The notes: generated by a model not told the origin, from the sequence alone. A stretch of DNA of 64,000 nt from Glandiceps talaboti (GCF_964340395.1 NC_135552.1:22439181-22503180); one strand, 5' to 3'. Numbered from the stretch's first letter, positions 36,386 to 49,800 are shown. Numbers and translations are program-made.

Positions 36386-37671
36386 CCAATCAATCAACCA
36401 ATCAATCAGCACACCTACCCAAAATGTCATTCAAACCATATACATCTCCCCAATGTTTCTGGAAACCTTCCAAACAACTGCACTGCACTTATGAACATAA
36501 TCGAAAGACTACGCAACCAACCATTTTATCAACCGATCAATGCTCGAGTCGAAATAGTTAAAATTTCTTACACGTACATATACACTAAATACGTAACATA
36601 CTAACAACAGTACAATGGTGTATATACATCAGTGGTAAGAACAAAACTAATACATATAACATAAGAATAGAAAGGACACGGCAGTAAATCAACACAAACT
36701 ATAGTCTAGTTCCTATACAGTATCGTTACTATTTATACCTTCACTCACACCACGTACAGTGGGCATCCAGACTACACAAACTACCGATACAAAATGGAAG
36801 AATGGGTACGTGGTTATTCAAAACGAAGCAAACAATAAAAAGAATAACAAAACAAAATCTGGTCGTCGACATAACGCTTTTCTCACCTGGTAGTATTCAT
36901 TGTCGATAATTATATATCTGATAAAAGAATCTGAAGTTATATCTGAGTATGCATATCATATTGGAGTGAAAACTTGGCAGTATGAAAATCGAAATTATCA
37001 GCATTTGTAATATATTTCATAATAATTCAACTGAAGTTCATTTAGGTCTACTTATATAGGAATGGCGGTCACTATTTAATTGCAGGTAAAAACACAATTT
37101 TCATGTCGGTTTTATCGACATGAAACGTTTTTATTTGCAGCAAATTGTTCTTTGAAATCACTGTATGATTATATGATTAACGGAGACGTGAATATAATAT
37201 AGCGTAGCATAATGCCGAGTTGTATGTACGACCATTGTCTTCTTTTAGTTACTGTATTAAGGATGTACATTGCCAATGATCTATCGTGCTAGTTTGACCT
37301 CATACAAGAATCTGACATAAAATAGCTTTTAAATTCCTCGTTAGAAACCAGCATATCGTCAACGTTATATATACCAGTGTGAATGAAAAACTGACCTGCC
37401 GTACTCTTAGGTTACGTGTACACGTACGTTGATTTTAAATTGTTTATAGCTTATAGCTTGTTCATGTCGGCATAAACTTGTAAATAGAGGAATTAAATGG
37501 CGATGACGCATTATAATTTTATCACAATCACAACATCGCACAATACTACACAATGCGGTATACCGTATAGTGAACGAACGTACACTATAAAAATCTATAA
37601 TTAAAAAAAAAACGTCCACACCCACCTGTTGAATATAATAGGAATAACACAGCTAGCGAATTCAAATCCAT
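35000..37671 (-). CDS. secreted GPI-anchored Ly6/uPAR three-finger protein
   Basis: Three exons assembled on the minus strand: 37626-37671, 36174-36316 and 35000-35254. Junctions are GT-AG with phases 1 and 0, giving 147 codons plus stop. Residues 1-23 form a signal peptide (MDLNSLAVLFLLYSTAVPLV). The mature part opens LKCYWC, the typical Ly6 C-x2-C start, and holds 12 cysteines (25, 28, 42, 55, 62, 80, 84, 88, 105, 108, 109, 115). It ends CCTDKYNCNG, matching the family's CC-x-x-D-x-CN close. A small/polar stretch (NASNKEQS) and a hydrophobic tail (ATILTIVSVAIATLL) predict GPI anchoring at the cell surface. The fold and anchoring follow from the family; the ligand is unknown. Signal, first finger and remaining fingers fall on separate exons, the usual Ly6 exon layout. 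Ly6 genes evolve too fast to give a name. Intron 1 ends in a TTGA microsatellite. Confidence 0.88.
35567..35631. repeat. (GT)n microsatellite
   Basis: About 32 GT units in intron 2 of the Ly6 gene. Confidence 0.97.
35731..35750 (+). repeat. partial copy of the GGTGCCGTAAAA dispersed motif
   Basis: GATGGTACCGTAAAAGAGGA, one mismatch in the core. An inverse half-site CCTCGCAAACCATAG lies about 50 bases upstream near 35669-35683. Confidence 0.6.
36327..36408. repeat. (AATC)n microsatellite next to a 3' splice site
   Basis: About twenty AATC units, reading TTGA/TTGAT on the gene strand. The array ends about 9 bases from the acceptor of Ly6 exon 2, so it fills the branch-site region of intron 1. 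Confidence 0.95.
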
Positions 37672-38637
37672 ATTTTCTTCTGCTGCTTCTTCACAACCAC
37701 ATTTAAACAACCAAGTTAATGTACATGTCCCATGTAATTTGACACACGGTCTAACAAATTCGACTTCTTACAAGTGGTACATTACCCAAAAGCGTTTACC
37801 TCCTCAATGGACAATTTGTACACATAGTGACCCACACTATAATACCCCTGAGAGATTGACGGATGTGCACATGGGAACGTGACCCAACGTTGTATAGATT
37901 CACATGGAAATATGCCCTTTGAATATAAATCGTCGACAATGTTCGGGTTAAGTCGTAGTATTGTAAGACTACTCGCAGACGATATACATATATTATACAA
38001 TATGTACGTTCGGCAGCCGATAGTGAAGAAACCGAACAAGCTGATAGTGAAATGCTGTGACGTCAGAACCTGATAAACGATAAGAAAGACATACAAACAA
38101 AGGATTGTGTTTGCCAAGAAAATCTCAATATTTGTTATTCTCATTAAATATTTCTCTTACACTGTTTGAAATCAGTTACCATATCAAATTGCACACTATA
38201 CGTTTTGCAGAAGGAATGGCGCTATTAATAATAATTAGAAATAAATTGACGGTAAAAATATTTCACACATGCAGCGAACAGTTCACTGACCTTTCAAAAT
38301 AGGTCAAGTGCTGACACGCAGCGCACTTGGAAGCCTCCTTCAGTCACTCCACCCTCTAAAATTGTGTACTGTGTTACCATGGCTACCACGAAGTGCATAT
38401 GGCGTTGTAACATTGAATGTGGTATGTTGAATACTGCCTCTCTTGGTTTCTGTCAGACACTTTCTTTGCTTTCGTTTTTTTTTTTTTTCATTTATTGTCT
38501 ATGTATGCAGTTTTGGCATAGTAGTCTCGACTAAATATAAGAACCAAATCGAACTGAAATGACGCAAACTAAAAGATTTATAGAATTCAATTATTCTGAG
38601 CCTCTTGATAGAATTTTATGATTTTTAAATAACTATG
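37672..38637. other. intergenic upstream of the Ly6 gene
   Basis: No exon supported. A well-placed ATG (CCATGG at about 38378-38383) precedes a GTATG donor-like site after about 14 codons, but no partner exon was found. A T run is at 38477-38490. Confidence 0.4.
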
Positions 38638-38985
38638 AGGCCCAATAAAAAAATTGTGTGGTTCCGATTACGATCAATTTTACATGTAGAATAGGGAGAT
38701 TTTTTATTTTATTTTGTTATATTTTCTTTTCACGTGTCTCTCTGTTATTGGTTTCTTCCCATCAGATGTACTGCCATTACAGATTGGAAGAACAGTGTTA
38801 TATTGTCTTTTAAGTTGATGTCAGTATCCGCACCCATGGTATATCTGGCGAAACTTCACAATTTTTGCTATTTTATTGTTTTTTTCTCAAATATGTAAAA
38901 AGAAGTTTAGGGGTCGGGTGAAAAACTAGTGAAAAACTAGGTGGGGTCGGGTAACCGCCGGAAACCAAACATTTTTTTAAGGCCT
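38638..38985 (+). mobile_element. AGGCCTAA terminal-inverted-repeat element, copy 2
   Basis: Starts AGGCCCAATAAAAAAATTGT and ends ACCAAACATTTTTTTAAGGCCT, an imperfect inverse repeat of about 35 bases extending through TGTGGTTCCGATTAC against GGTAACCGCCGGAAACC. The interior is shared with 54189-54542. Non-coding. Confidence 0.82.
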
Positions 38986-39735
38986 GATTAGAAGTTCGCT
39001 TCTTCGAATTTTCATCATTAATTTTTCATCCCTAAATCTAATATTCAATATAACCTTGCTAGCGCTGGTTGTGTAGTATCCGGAATATACATGTAACTTT
39101 GTTGATAGGAAAGATGATAACTGATCAAGGATTAATTGACTATACGTACTTCAAGTATATATGTGCCAACAATCTGATATAAATCAGTTGTACTCGGCTA
39201 GTTAGTTTTAATCCTAGACCCCTCTAGAGTGCGGTGATCAAGGCGAACACGTTACGCAACTCAACTGACGATTCAAGTCACCGTACAATAACAATGTAAG
39301 GTCGAACTGAACATTTTACCAACTTCTTTACACCACTCGAGCTCAGATATCAATTTAAAGTTTAAGGTTAATTCATTTTCTAAAGCGTATTTTCTATAAC
39401 AAACAAACATATAAGGTAAAAACAACACACTGGTTAAAATTTCGACAAAATGGCTAAAATGACTACATAATATATGGGGTAATCAAATCAGTAGAGTTCA
39501 TAATACTGTTCAAAAAGATATGTTTTAAGTTCAAGTTCGCGTTTATATAAAGTCCAACGTCACCAATCATTTCAGTTCGTAAAGGGATAATTCATTCAGA
39601 TTGATTGGCAAGTTTATAATCCTGTTGTAAATATATCTTTTTTTCGATATACATAACTTAAAATAACTGTTGCTTTTAATAATAACAATAAAAAATACAT
39701 TTCTTTATATTTATATTCACCTAGAACTTTATCAG

Positions 39736-39742
39736 TTGATTA

Positions 39743-39774
<32 letters not shown>

Positions 39775-39909
39775 ATTGATTGGTTGGTTGGTTGGTTGAT
39801 TGATTGATTGATTGATCGATTGATTGGTTGGTTGGTTGATTGGTTAATTGATTTGTTGTTTTTAGGCTGGTTGGTTGGTTGGTTGGTTGGTTGGTTGGTT
39901 GGTTGGTTA
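39736..39909. repeat. (TTGA)n/(TTGG)n microsatellite
   Basis: Alternating blocks of TTGA and TTGG units, ending in a pure TTGG run. Asn/Gln/Pro frames through it are artefacts. Confidence 0.96.
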
Positions 39910-40118
39910 GTTGTTGATTCAAGTTCTTATGCACCACGCCCCCAGTAGTTGGGAAATTTTACACGAAGTTGTTTCAATATTATATTGCGATCAGTACTCA
40001 TGAATATTCACTGTGCAATAATTTGAATACATTATCTTTTCTGTTGACTCCATTATAGAGGCACAAGATCAACTTGATGCTTCTCTGAAATCGCAAGTAA
40101 TTGAAGGTGATGTAAAAT

Positions 40119-40194
40119 CATGAAATGACTCTCCAGAAACCATAGTTTATGATAATGTCTCTATTTCCCGGGGAGGCCACAGTTCCCCTTTAAT
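40119..40194 (-). mobile_element. end fragment of the 12390-type element
   Basis: The reverse complement begins TTAAAGGGGAACTGTGGCC, followed by GGAAATAGAGACATTATCAT and TTCTGGAGAGTCATTTCA, paralleling the left end at 12390-12460. Confidence 0.7.
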
Positions 40195-40210
40195 AGGCCC
40201 AGAACACATT

Positions 40211-40381
40211 ACTTGTTAGCTAATATTCTATTCAAAGATGGTCTCAATACAAAATAATGACGTTATTAGTTGTTTATGAAAGAATACCGTCACCGGTGCC
40301 AAAGTGAAAATGACTCTTTTGTGCATTGGTGACGGCTCGTTATTTTTTTAATAATCGTAAATAGAATATTAGCTCACAAGT
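40211..40381. mobile_element. 171-bp foldback with 22-bp terminal repeats
   Basis: The left end ACTTGTTAGCTAATATTCTA is followed by TT; the right end is its inverse with one mismatch (40360-40381). The interior contains a smaller hairpin, GTCACCGGTGCC against GTGCATTGGTGAC. No clear target duplication. Confidence 0.65.
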
Positions 40382-40854
40382 GACTGTGGCTCAGAATTGT
40401 GAACATAATATTTCAACTAAAACAAAAAACCAAACACTTCCAAAATATAAGAGAAAAGTTCAAAACGAAATAAACGTAGCCTTACTGTAGAATTAATCCC
40501 CCCGAACTCGTTTGGACAGGTTGTAAGAATAACATTTTGATGTATGGCGGTAGCCTAGCCTACAGTCATTTAAAACTATGTGTATGGAGGTTTCCAAGGC
40601 AACCTCGATTACTATTGACACACGCCCTCAGGAGCTGATATTTTGCAATAAATTTTGATAGTGCCATACTCAAGCAAGACAACTCAATAACACCCAGTGT
40701 GATACTGAATCGATCTAAGTGGCACTTCTTGACGCATAAAGTGAAGGTTTCCAAATAACATACAATATTGTTTTAAAACAATCAATCACTAGGTCAAAGG
40801 TCGGATCGATAACGAGGCAAATCAAATAGGGAAGTAAATACAATTTGAAGGAAG

Positions 40855-43800
40855 ATGGCGGATCCGCTGAAAGGAACGAGCACAGCGAATCAGGAAAAAT
40901 CACCGAAAGATGAGTCGGTTATGGTGGACTTGCAGAAGCAGCTGGCGAAAGCTAACATAAGTTTGCCAGAACTGTCAACGCTAGCGCAAAAAGGAGATGA
41001 AAAGGTACGTCAGAATTTTATTTTGATACCCATAACAACTTCGAAGTTCAACCGCTTAGCTGCGTCGCGTACCTCCATGTAAAGTGTAAACAGGCAATGA
41101 TATCGCGCTGTATCATATTGTAACTTATTGTGTTCAACCATTGAACCCCGGGCATTGAACACTGCACCGGGTCTTCATCATGTGCCAAGTATATTGCATT
41201 AAATTTCAGAACCATAAATATAATATACACCGTGTACACGGTAATGGCGTCACTACACTATGTAACATGTTGAATTCTCAGAGGTTGATTTACTATATAC
41301 TGCCTTCATATGGCTGTATCACGGTCTTCAATATTCTTGGCAAGATCAGTTACTACAGTCTTGGAGGAATTATACTGACAGTATAATTCCTCTAAGCTAC
41401 AGTTAAATTACTAACACTGGGTTTCTCTATCGTATCGTGTAGTGTTTTCCGTAGATTTTTTAAAAAGGACCATGAGGATACAAATTACTTGACACGAACA
41501 ACAACTACATTGTACATGTGTGTAAATGTTTGTTTTTTTTAAAAATGAAGAAAAAATTCCTTATTTGTAATGTCAAAAATCATATATATAAAATTAGTTT
41601 GATCATAATGGTTAGATTTTCACACCCAATTTACGTTGCACAGTGAACATGAAGTGATCACGTTCAATTTACAGTCGATGATATAGTTTTACGACATCAC
41701 TATATTTGTACATGGCACATAAATAACAAACCCGTTGTTAAAAACCATGCCATAACTTAGGGCATACAGGTACTTTTTTTATTTGTTTAATTTATTGTTT
41801 GACTCAGGTTCCATGTCTACATGTATATAGAAATGGGGAAAATATAAATATGCAAAATACAATTGTAACTTAGTCCTGTTCTTACGGCAAGTTTCGATGG
41901 TGCCGTAAAAGAGGCCATGGTTTGCAACGATGGTACTTTAAGAATAACTCACAGGAGAAATTAAAATATCAAATATCTCTCCCCATAATGATACCCAGGT
42001 GATAACTGAATTGAGTGGAAACCAGAAACTAATTGTATACAATGTAGATCTCCTTGTCAAATGATACACTTACTTTGCATTATAAGGATTCATAGTAACT
42101 CATTCTTTCTTAGCAATGTGTGGAATGTTACCATGGAAACTAGCAATCTTCAGATTTATAAGGATAAATTTTAAATTCTCCTCACCTTGGAAATAAATTT
42201 TAGGTATACTTCAATCAGTGCCATAGAGCAGTAGCCGTGTTATGGCAGTGCTTAACAAACACCCATTTGTTGTCACATCTACAGCAACATTGTATTATAC
42301 TCTGGTTTCCCAAATTGTCTGAGTTTTCAAGTTTGAAAATATCAAGGTGTTTTTTTTACATTATTTGACATCAAAAAAGAATGTTAACCTTATATACAGA
42401 TCAAAATGATAAAAATCTACATGATTAGAGACATTGTCTGATATTACATTGCTTTTTTTGATAAAATCTACATGATTAGAGACATTGTCTGATATTACAT
42501 TGCTTTTTTTGATAAAATCTACATGATTAGAGACGTTGTCTGATAATGTGATATTACATTACATCGACGTTAACTACCATATCTTGATGAATATCTTTTC
42601 ATCAAAGGATGATGGTAGCATTCATGTTTTATTCATGTCAAATTGGTTAGTGAATATCACAAATTGAAATTTTGACATTTCAGATATAAAAAATCAGAGA
42701 GTTTACTTAAATTAGTGAATTTCTCCATGGCTACCAATGTTCATACATTTTGCTATTTGTAGGCGTACATGTACATGTTTCAAATGAGAGATTTGAAACA
42801 CAAATAACAGGATTTGACTTTATTGCCCTCTTCTACAATATGTTGCCATGGTTTCCTTATAATGTCTTGACATAAAATAACATTAGCAGTAATACATTTC
42901 TGCTGTTGCTACTAAAAATTACAAGGGTACAATCTGCATAATACTAAAGCAATTTACAATGTACACATGTATAGCGAAGTGATTGTCATAAGTGACCAAA
43001 TTATAAATATACTTGTACATGTCCTTCTGCCTAGGCTTATTATGAAGACTATTAAACAAAGAGTTATGAGTTCTAAACTGGTTTCCTTGAAATAATTTAA
43101 AAAAAAATTAACTTTTAGCTGTATGTTCTGTTGTTATTCAAATTGCATGTGTTTAAAAAAAAAAAAATACTGCTCTTGGTCTCAAGTTGAAAAAATCATG
43201 AAATAAATTTGAATTGGATGTACCCAAAAAACTAGAAATCAGAATTTTGATAAAATCAGCAACATCATTGTCATAAAGATGAACTTGCTACTTTTATCAT
43301 TTCCTTTGTACCATTGAGAGAGAGCTCTCCTCTTGATGTCGATCTCGATCTCTCGATCTGAAACCCAAGCTAATTATCAATTTAATTTTGCCATTACATT
43401 GTTTTCTTCTTTTTTTTGCAGTTGGTGGAAAAATTTTTGTCAGAAAATATAGATATTGAAAAAGATGATATAGGAGTGAAGCAAAGTCAATTATATATAG
43501 GTAAGTTGTGTATGAAATTCAACTATTGTTTGTTTTGGTGATGGATCGGATGTAGTGCACAGGTTGCAAATTATTTTAAGTTAATTGGTGAAAGCTGAAA
43601 TTATATTTTGAGGGGGATTTGACCTGCTTGACCTACTGTGTTATTACAATGCCCCAGAGTGCCGCAATAACACGTCAATGAATGATTAGTCCTATGAATT
43701 CGATTAGGGCGCACAATGCAAGGATGTTAGATAGAGTTCAAGTAAGCGGTAGATATCGGTACATACATGTACAGCCACTTTCTGCTAGCGATGCTCCCAA

Positions 43801-46800
43801 GGCTGTGAGAGAGACTAAGAAAGCCCCTGTTATGGCATCAACTGTGCTAACAAGGAAAGAAAATGATTTGTGTTGAAGGCATGCATACATGTATTTGATT
43901 ACAAGTATTTTAAACAAGATTTTATATATTTTTCATTGGGGTAAAATCTTATAAACCCAGATTATGCCTTTAAACAATACTTAGTTAGAATATTAGTCTT
44001 GTAAATACAAATAGCAATCAGAATCTGAAAACAATTTCACAATGTTCAATGCAGTTATACTTGTACTTGACCCATGAATACCAAGGTTTGTATATTGTCC
44101 ATTCTTTCATTTTACTGTTATTTGTTCTCATCAATCATTTGTGTTCTATCTTGTATTCTTTTTCTTATCAGCTGCCTTTTGGGGTTTTCATGATGTTGTC
44201 AAAGCATTACTAGATAGCGGAGCAGATATTAATTGTCAAAACAGAGGTACTCTCTGGACGGCCCTTCATGCAGCTACATTTCAGGAACATGGCAAGGTGA
44301 GATAGAAATTACAGTTACAAAGGACCTTTCCAATGAATTGTGTCCTCTAGTGGTACTAACTTAACTTGAGACCTTTCCAGTAAATTGTCTTGATATAAAG
44401 GACCAGCCTATTGAAGTGCACCCTCTAGTGGCAAAGCTTATTTGAAACATAGGATCCTTTGGAACAACATGCCCTTCAATAGCACAAACAAAGTTCGGTG
44501 CAAACGACTTTTCCAATGAATTGCATCCTGTAATTGTACAAACTTATTTTCATACAAAGAACCTTTCCACTGAACGACACCCTGTATAGTAGTGGTCAAT
44601 GTTCTCCCCACTATAGAGAAAGCACGGTGCAAACACCATCTGTGCCATCTACGCTGCCATGCTTGGCAGGTTTCTGACTCTGACTTCTGAGACTTTGTGA
44701 GTATTCTCATGATTCTATGTATGTGATTTGTCGTGGTACAGCAGCATTGACAAAAACCACATCATCTTTTTTGGAAATCATTAAAAAGGGAAAATAGCAG
44801 GTGTGGAAATGTGACCCTATGCAACAAAATAAGAGTACATGTACTTGATAAAGTTTCATCATGAAGTGTACTGTAATGGCGTTAAATGATTTAATGATAT
44901 ACAATAATTGTACATTTGTATATACTGTATCGTGGTAAAAAAAAATGTCCATAAATTATAAATTGTGCATGCTGCTTTTGATATTATTATGAACAGATCA
45001 TTTTCATGTTTAAGTAAGAGTATGTATCATTATTCAAGTTTGCTGTAATATTGAATTTAGCAAGTTACGGTAGAAGTACATGGTTAGCAGTGGCTTCTGA
45101 AAATCATAGAGTACTTACAATTGATGGTCAGTCACTAGGTGTTTGGTTTTGATAAATCAATCTCCTGTTTATCAATTTACCTGCAAAAGTTAAAATACTG
45201 TCAATGCATTCATCACTGCACAGTGATTTGATTGCACCCACTTCACTGCTTACAAATCTATCAAATTATCAAACTCGTTTTTTTGTACATACACATGTAC
45301 CTGTAAATGTGATAACTTATGCAATAGCTTCCTTTCAATTCTAAACCAAGACATTGAAAGACAGACATACAACAAAAAGAATAACAAAGTGGAAATAAGA
45401 CCCTGGGAATGTTAATATCTTTTTTATTGGCTTGCTGTTACAGTATATTCGCTACTGTTGGAATTTGTATGTTTCATGAATAGTTATTTTGACATCGTAG
45501 AATATAAAAGATATTCGCCAGGTGTTGACAAAGAACTTACATATCTAGTTAAGCTACATGTACGTGCGTGGCCAGTTGATAAAAGACGTACAGTTGCAAT
45601 TAGGATTTTCTATGTAGCACGCAGACATCTGTGAAATTGAATTTTCTCAGAACCGAGATCTACTTATTGAATTAAAGAAGGATAAAAAGAGTCTTACAAC
45701 ACCTTTTCTAATCACCACACCATTAGCACTGGGGAAAAAATCAGACATTTTGCTTATTTGCAAAATGTTCCATTCTGCATATTTTACTTGAACAATTAAG
45801 ACATTGAATTTGTTTGTTTGTTGGTTTATGTGTATAATTACAGATGTTTTGAACAGATGAGTAATGATATATATTAAGGCAAAAAACGAATTTTTGTAGC
45901 AATCATAATAGGCAGTGTTTACATTCTTCACTTAAGAGTTCTGTCCATGTGAACAATTATGTCATGCCTTATCTTCAACATGTACGTCTATCAGCCAATT
46001 TCATTCAAATTTGACACGAAGGTGACATACAAAATGTATCATAGTCCCAGTATTTGAATGTTCTTTACCAGTTTGTATTACTCAAGCATGACATTGCAAC
46101 CTACCAGGATCATTAAGAAGTATTGCATTATATGAAGTTGTGTAAATGAATAACAGGGAAATATATACATTATACAGAGACATCTGACATCGAACTCATC
46201 TGGGGATGACATTTTGATTGGTCAGAATCTCATCAATTGAATTAGAGAGTAGAAGAGTATCACTACCCCAATGTTCAATTAAACATTCCCCCACCCAAGT
46301 ATTCTTTGTACTAATTTTATATGTCTTTTTTTTATTTGTAGATGGTAATATTATAGCTAGAATGTAGAGAATTTTGAAATAATTGTATTCCTTCAATTGA
46401 TTTTGATTGATTTATTTTACTATTCTTAGGTCGTGATGTTACTTCTAGAACGTGGAGCTCAGCCAGAGCTTGAAGACTCTGAGGGCAGGTAATGGCCATT
46501 ATGCAAGTTTGAAACCAATCAATTACACACTGTTAGATCTGAAATGAAAGCCATTAAGTCTTCTCTGAGTACCTGTTGACCTTTCAGTTAGCTATCACTG
46601 TCAATTATCGTTTGTAAATTGTAATTGCTGCATTTTAAGGGTCCACGATTTCTGTGTAAAAGACATGTCTGTGTGTCTTATTGCTGGTCTTGCGTTCTTG
46701 TGTTTTTCTTATATTGTTACATTGAAGCAACACCTTCTAGGTCAATTGATGAATTTGTGTCTTATGCATATTAGCAGTTATGTCTCTTATTTCTGTTAAA

Positions 46801-49800
46801 GGGTGCCACAATCCCAGGAATAAAGGCATATATAATATGTGAACAATGCATATTTATGACTCCTAAATACTTATTTCCTTCAACCAGCTAAGCAAAGTTG
46901 TAATAGTCAGCTGTTATTTCAGACTTTTGATTCTGGTTATAACAAAAAAAAAAGCTAAGCAAAATTGTCAGGCCCTTCCTCATCAGAGACATTTGATTGG
47001 CTGTAACAAAACAGCTAAGCAAAATCTATGAAGTCACCTAGTTGTAACATGTTTCACTTTGATATCGGGGAACACAACAATTGAAAAATATATTGGGTGA
47101 ATTTTATTTATTAAACTGTAAGGCTAAGTAAAAAAAATTATTTTGAATCGGCAATTCCAAAATACCATGGGGTGAATTTCATCTATCTAACTCTATTTAT
47201 CTAAGTGATATACAGCACATTTCTCTCATCTTATGAATACTTTATTAGTTAGACGACACTTTGAACTTTTGGCATTTTGAATTGTGTCTCGCAACATTAC
47301 ATTTATTTCTCGCTTCAATAGACATTACTTAAGAACAGAAAATAGAAGTATCTAATGTCTGTCAAGCAATAGAAAACCAAAGTAGTGACATTGCGCTTGT
47401 AATCCTTCTCTGCTTTTTATTGTTACTTACCATACATTTGGTAAACAGTTTTCTTTTCAGTAGGAAAAGGAATTAGTAGCTATATTTGTCATAAAAATTA
47501 CTCTTTCCCCATACCTGAAAACTATATTTCATGTGCATAGACACTCCATTCAAGTGTCTACCTCCATATTATCAGGTGCAAGCTTTATTTGAAAGAGCTT
47601 GACCTTTGACATTTACCTTCAGGGTCACTTGTTGAAATCTTGTCATCTTAAATATTGTATTCATTTGTTCAACTAATACAATCTTGCTAAATTTGGTGAT
47701 TTTTGTCATAAAGTCAAACTAAATATACGTATGTGTGTTTCTGATAGCGTGCCTCCATTTAATCAAATCAGCTAGGTTACAATGTAGATAGCAGGGATAT
47801 TTTTTGTACTACCAAACAGAAAAAGTGTGGAATTTTAATTATGCAGTATGATATTTTTTACATCTGACACAACATTTTTTTGTTACGAATTACACAAACA
47901 AATTACAGACACTGACAGCATGCATGCACATAAAAATGATACATTTTATTTCACTGTCACGGTCAGTGTTTTTGCTAAGGTTTGGGAACCCCGGTAACAG
48001 AAAGGGGGAAAGAGGTAAAACTGGTAGTGCTTCCCATGCAATGTATCATAGTTTAGGTGGGGAACCCCGGTAAAATGATGTGGGAACCCCGGTAGATTTT
48101 ACCTACTTACCGCCCTTAAATAAAACCTTGTGAGATGTATAAAAAACCAAGCCGCCTATTAAATTGAAACTCTGTAGTCCAGTCAAGTTGGTTCGTCAGT
48201 TACTCCTCAATTGCATACAAGATTACATTTACAACGACAGAGTGGTTAATTTGCAAATTTGCAAATTGCTGTGACTTATAGTTTATTTTTCTTAAAAAGA
48301 GAGGGATTTACAAGAAAAGAAAGTATGTCAGTTCAGATTACCTGGAACACACAATTTTTATTCATTTCAACCAACCTCAAATAGAGATTATTTTCCTTGG
48401 AATTCTTTTGATGAAGTTGAATTATAAAGTAAATGACTTTTCTTTCATACTACGATTTGATCAGATCAACTAAAGCCGATATTGCTGGTAAAATTGAAAT
48501 GGAAATTTTCCATCATAAAAGAATGTATTTCTGTTGCTAAAAAATCAATATATTTTCTTCCATGCTCAGAAGCCGTGGTATGCAGAAAAGCTCTACATTT
48601 TAGTTGTCTCATTCATACATTGTATGTTCACCTCTGATCTCTGTCAGATACTAAAATATGGCACTTAATTCTGTACATACCTTTTAGTGTACTGTATGTT
48701 CTTAATTAAAGTTAAAAATTGTACAATTAGATATTACTATACCCAAGTCTATTTCTTCGTTCAATCAAGGAAAATATGTGTGACTTAAAGAGCCTTGTCA
48801 CTATGAGTCAAGATTGAATAGTTAGATATTACTATGCCCAAGTCTATTGCTTCATACAATCGAGGAAAATATGAGTGACTTAAAGGGCTTTGTCACAACG
48901 AGTCAAAACTTGAGTAGTGACAAAACCCTTATCACAAGTGTCTGACTGAATGAAAAAAATATTGGATGAGGTAATGATATGAATGCATCTACAAAAATGT
49001 ACAAAAAGACTAGAAGAAAGGGAATAGGAAAAATGGCAACCTACGTGTACATGTGCAAGCATAGTTTAAGAGAAAAATGGAAAATAATGATGTTTTGAAT
49101 ATTTTGACTCATACTGCAGGCACCATTGAACAAATGACACACAGACTCTTATTATTGTAGCTCAGAATTTCAGAAAATAAATTCTATATTTTGTTTTAAC
49201 ATGTACAGCTTGGTTTGTTTAGCACATTTATAGTTGTTTCTGGCACAGATGTAAATAAAGTAGTACATATGTACAACCTGTAATACTTTGTCGCTGCACC
49301 TCACCAGAGAGCATATAATTCGAGCATGTTCACTTATATGGTATGTTATGTTTAAACTCCTTCACAAAACAATCACATCCTACCAGGTACCCATACAGCT
49401 AGTAAGTAGATCCAGGTATTAGAATGATTCAGCTCTTGACACATATATTCCAAGCATGTATTCAGAATATTTTTACATGTCTAGATTTCAGATTTTCCCA
49501 TTTTTTTGCAGGGCTCCAAAGGATTTTGCGTCAGCTTCAGAGAAAATTTGGGCCCATTTTGCAATGTTAGGATGTCCGAGATCTAGCAAACAAGAACTCA
49601 TACAACAAGGAATTATTAAAAAGGTACTTGATACTTGATAAAGATACTTGATAGATTTACTTTTTTAGTGTTATTATCTAGTGTTATTACATGTACTTCT
49701 GGATTATGAGATTTTTCCTAATTTCTTTCCTGGTTTTTACTGAAAACCTTACAAGAGGTTCACTAATTTTAAGTTATGAATGAACGATTTAGATTTGAAG

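Larger units (their letters stand above)
38986..40854. other. intergenic upstream of the ankyrin gene
   Basis: Holds the TTGA/TTGG array and two DNA-element pieces listed separately. No exon recognised. Confidence 0.45.

Noticed and set aside
37782-38144. 120-codon minus-strand ORF upstream of the Ly6 gene
   Set aside because: No recognisable domain, no splice support, and it is AT-rich with random-looking composition.
38378-38425. Candidate first exon (CCATGG start, GTATG donor)
   Set aside because: Fourteen codons only, no partner exon found downstream, and the ankyrin gene has its own start at 40855.
39740-39937. Asn/Gln/Pro-rich ORF
   Set aside because: Translation of the TTGA/TTGG microsatellite.
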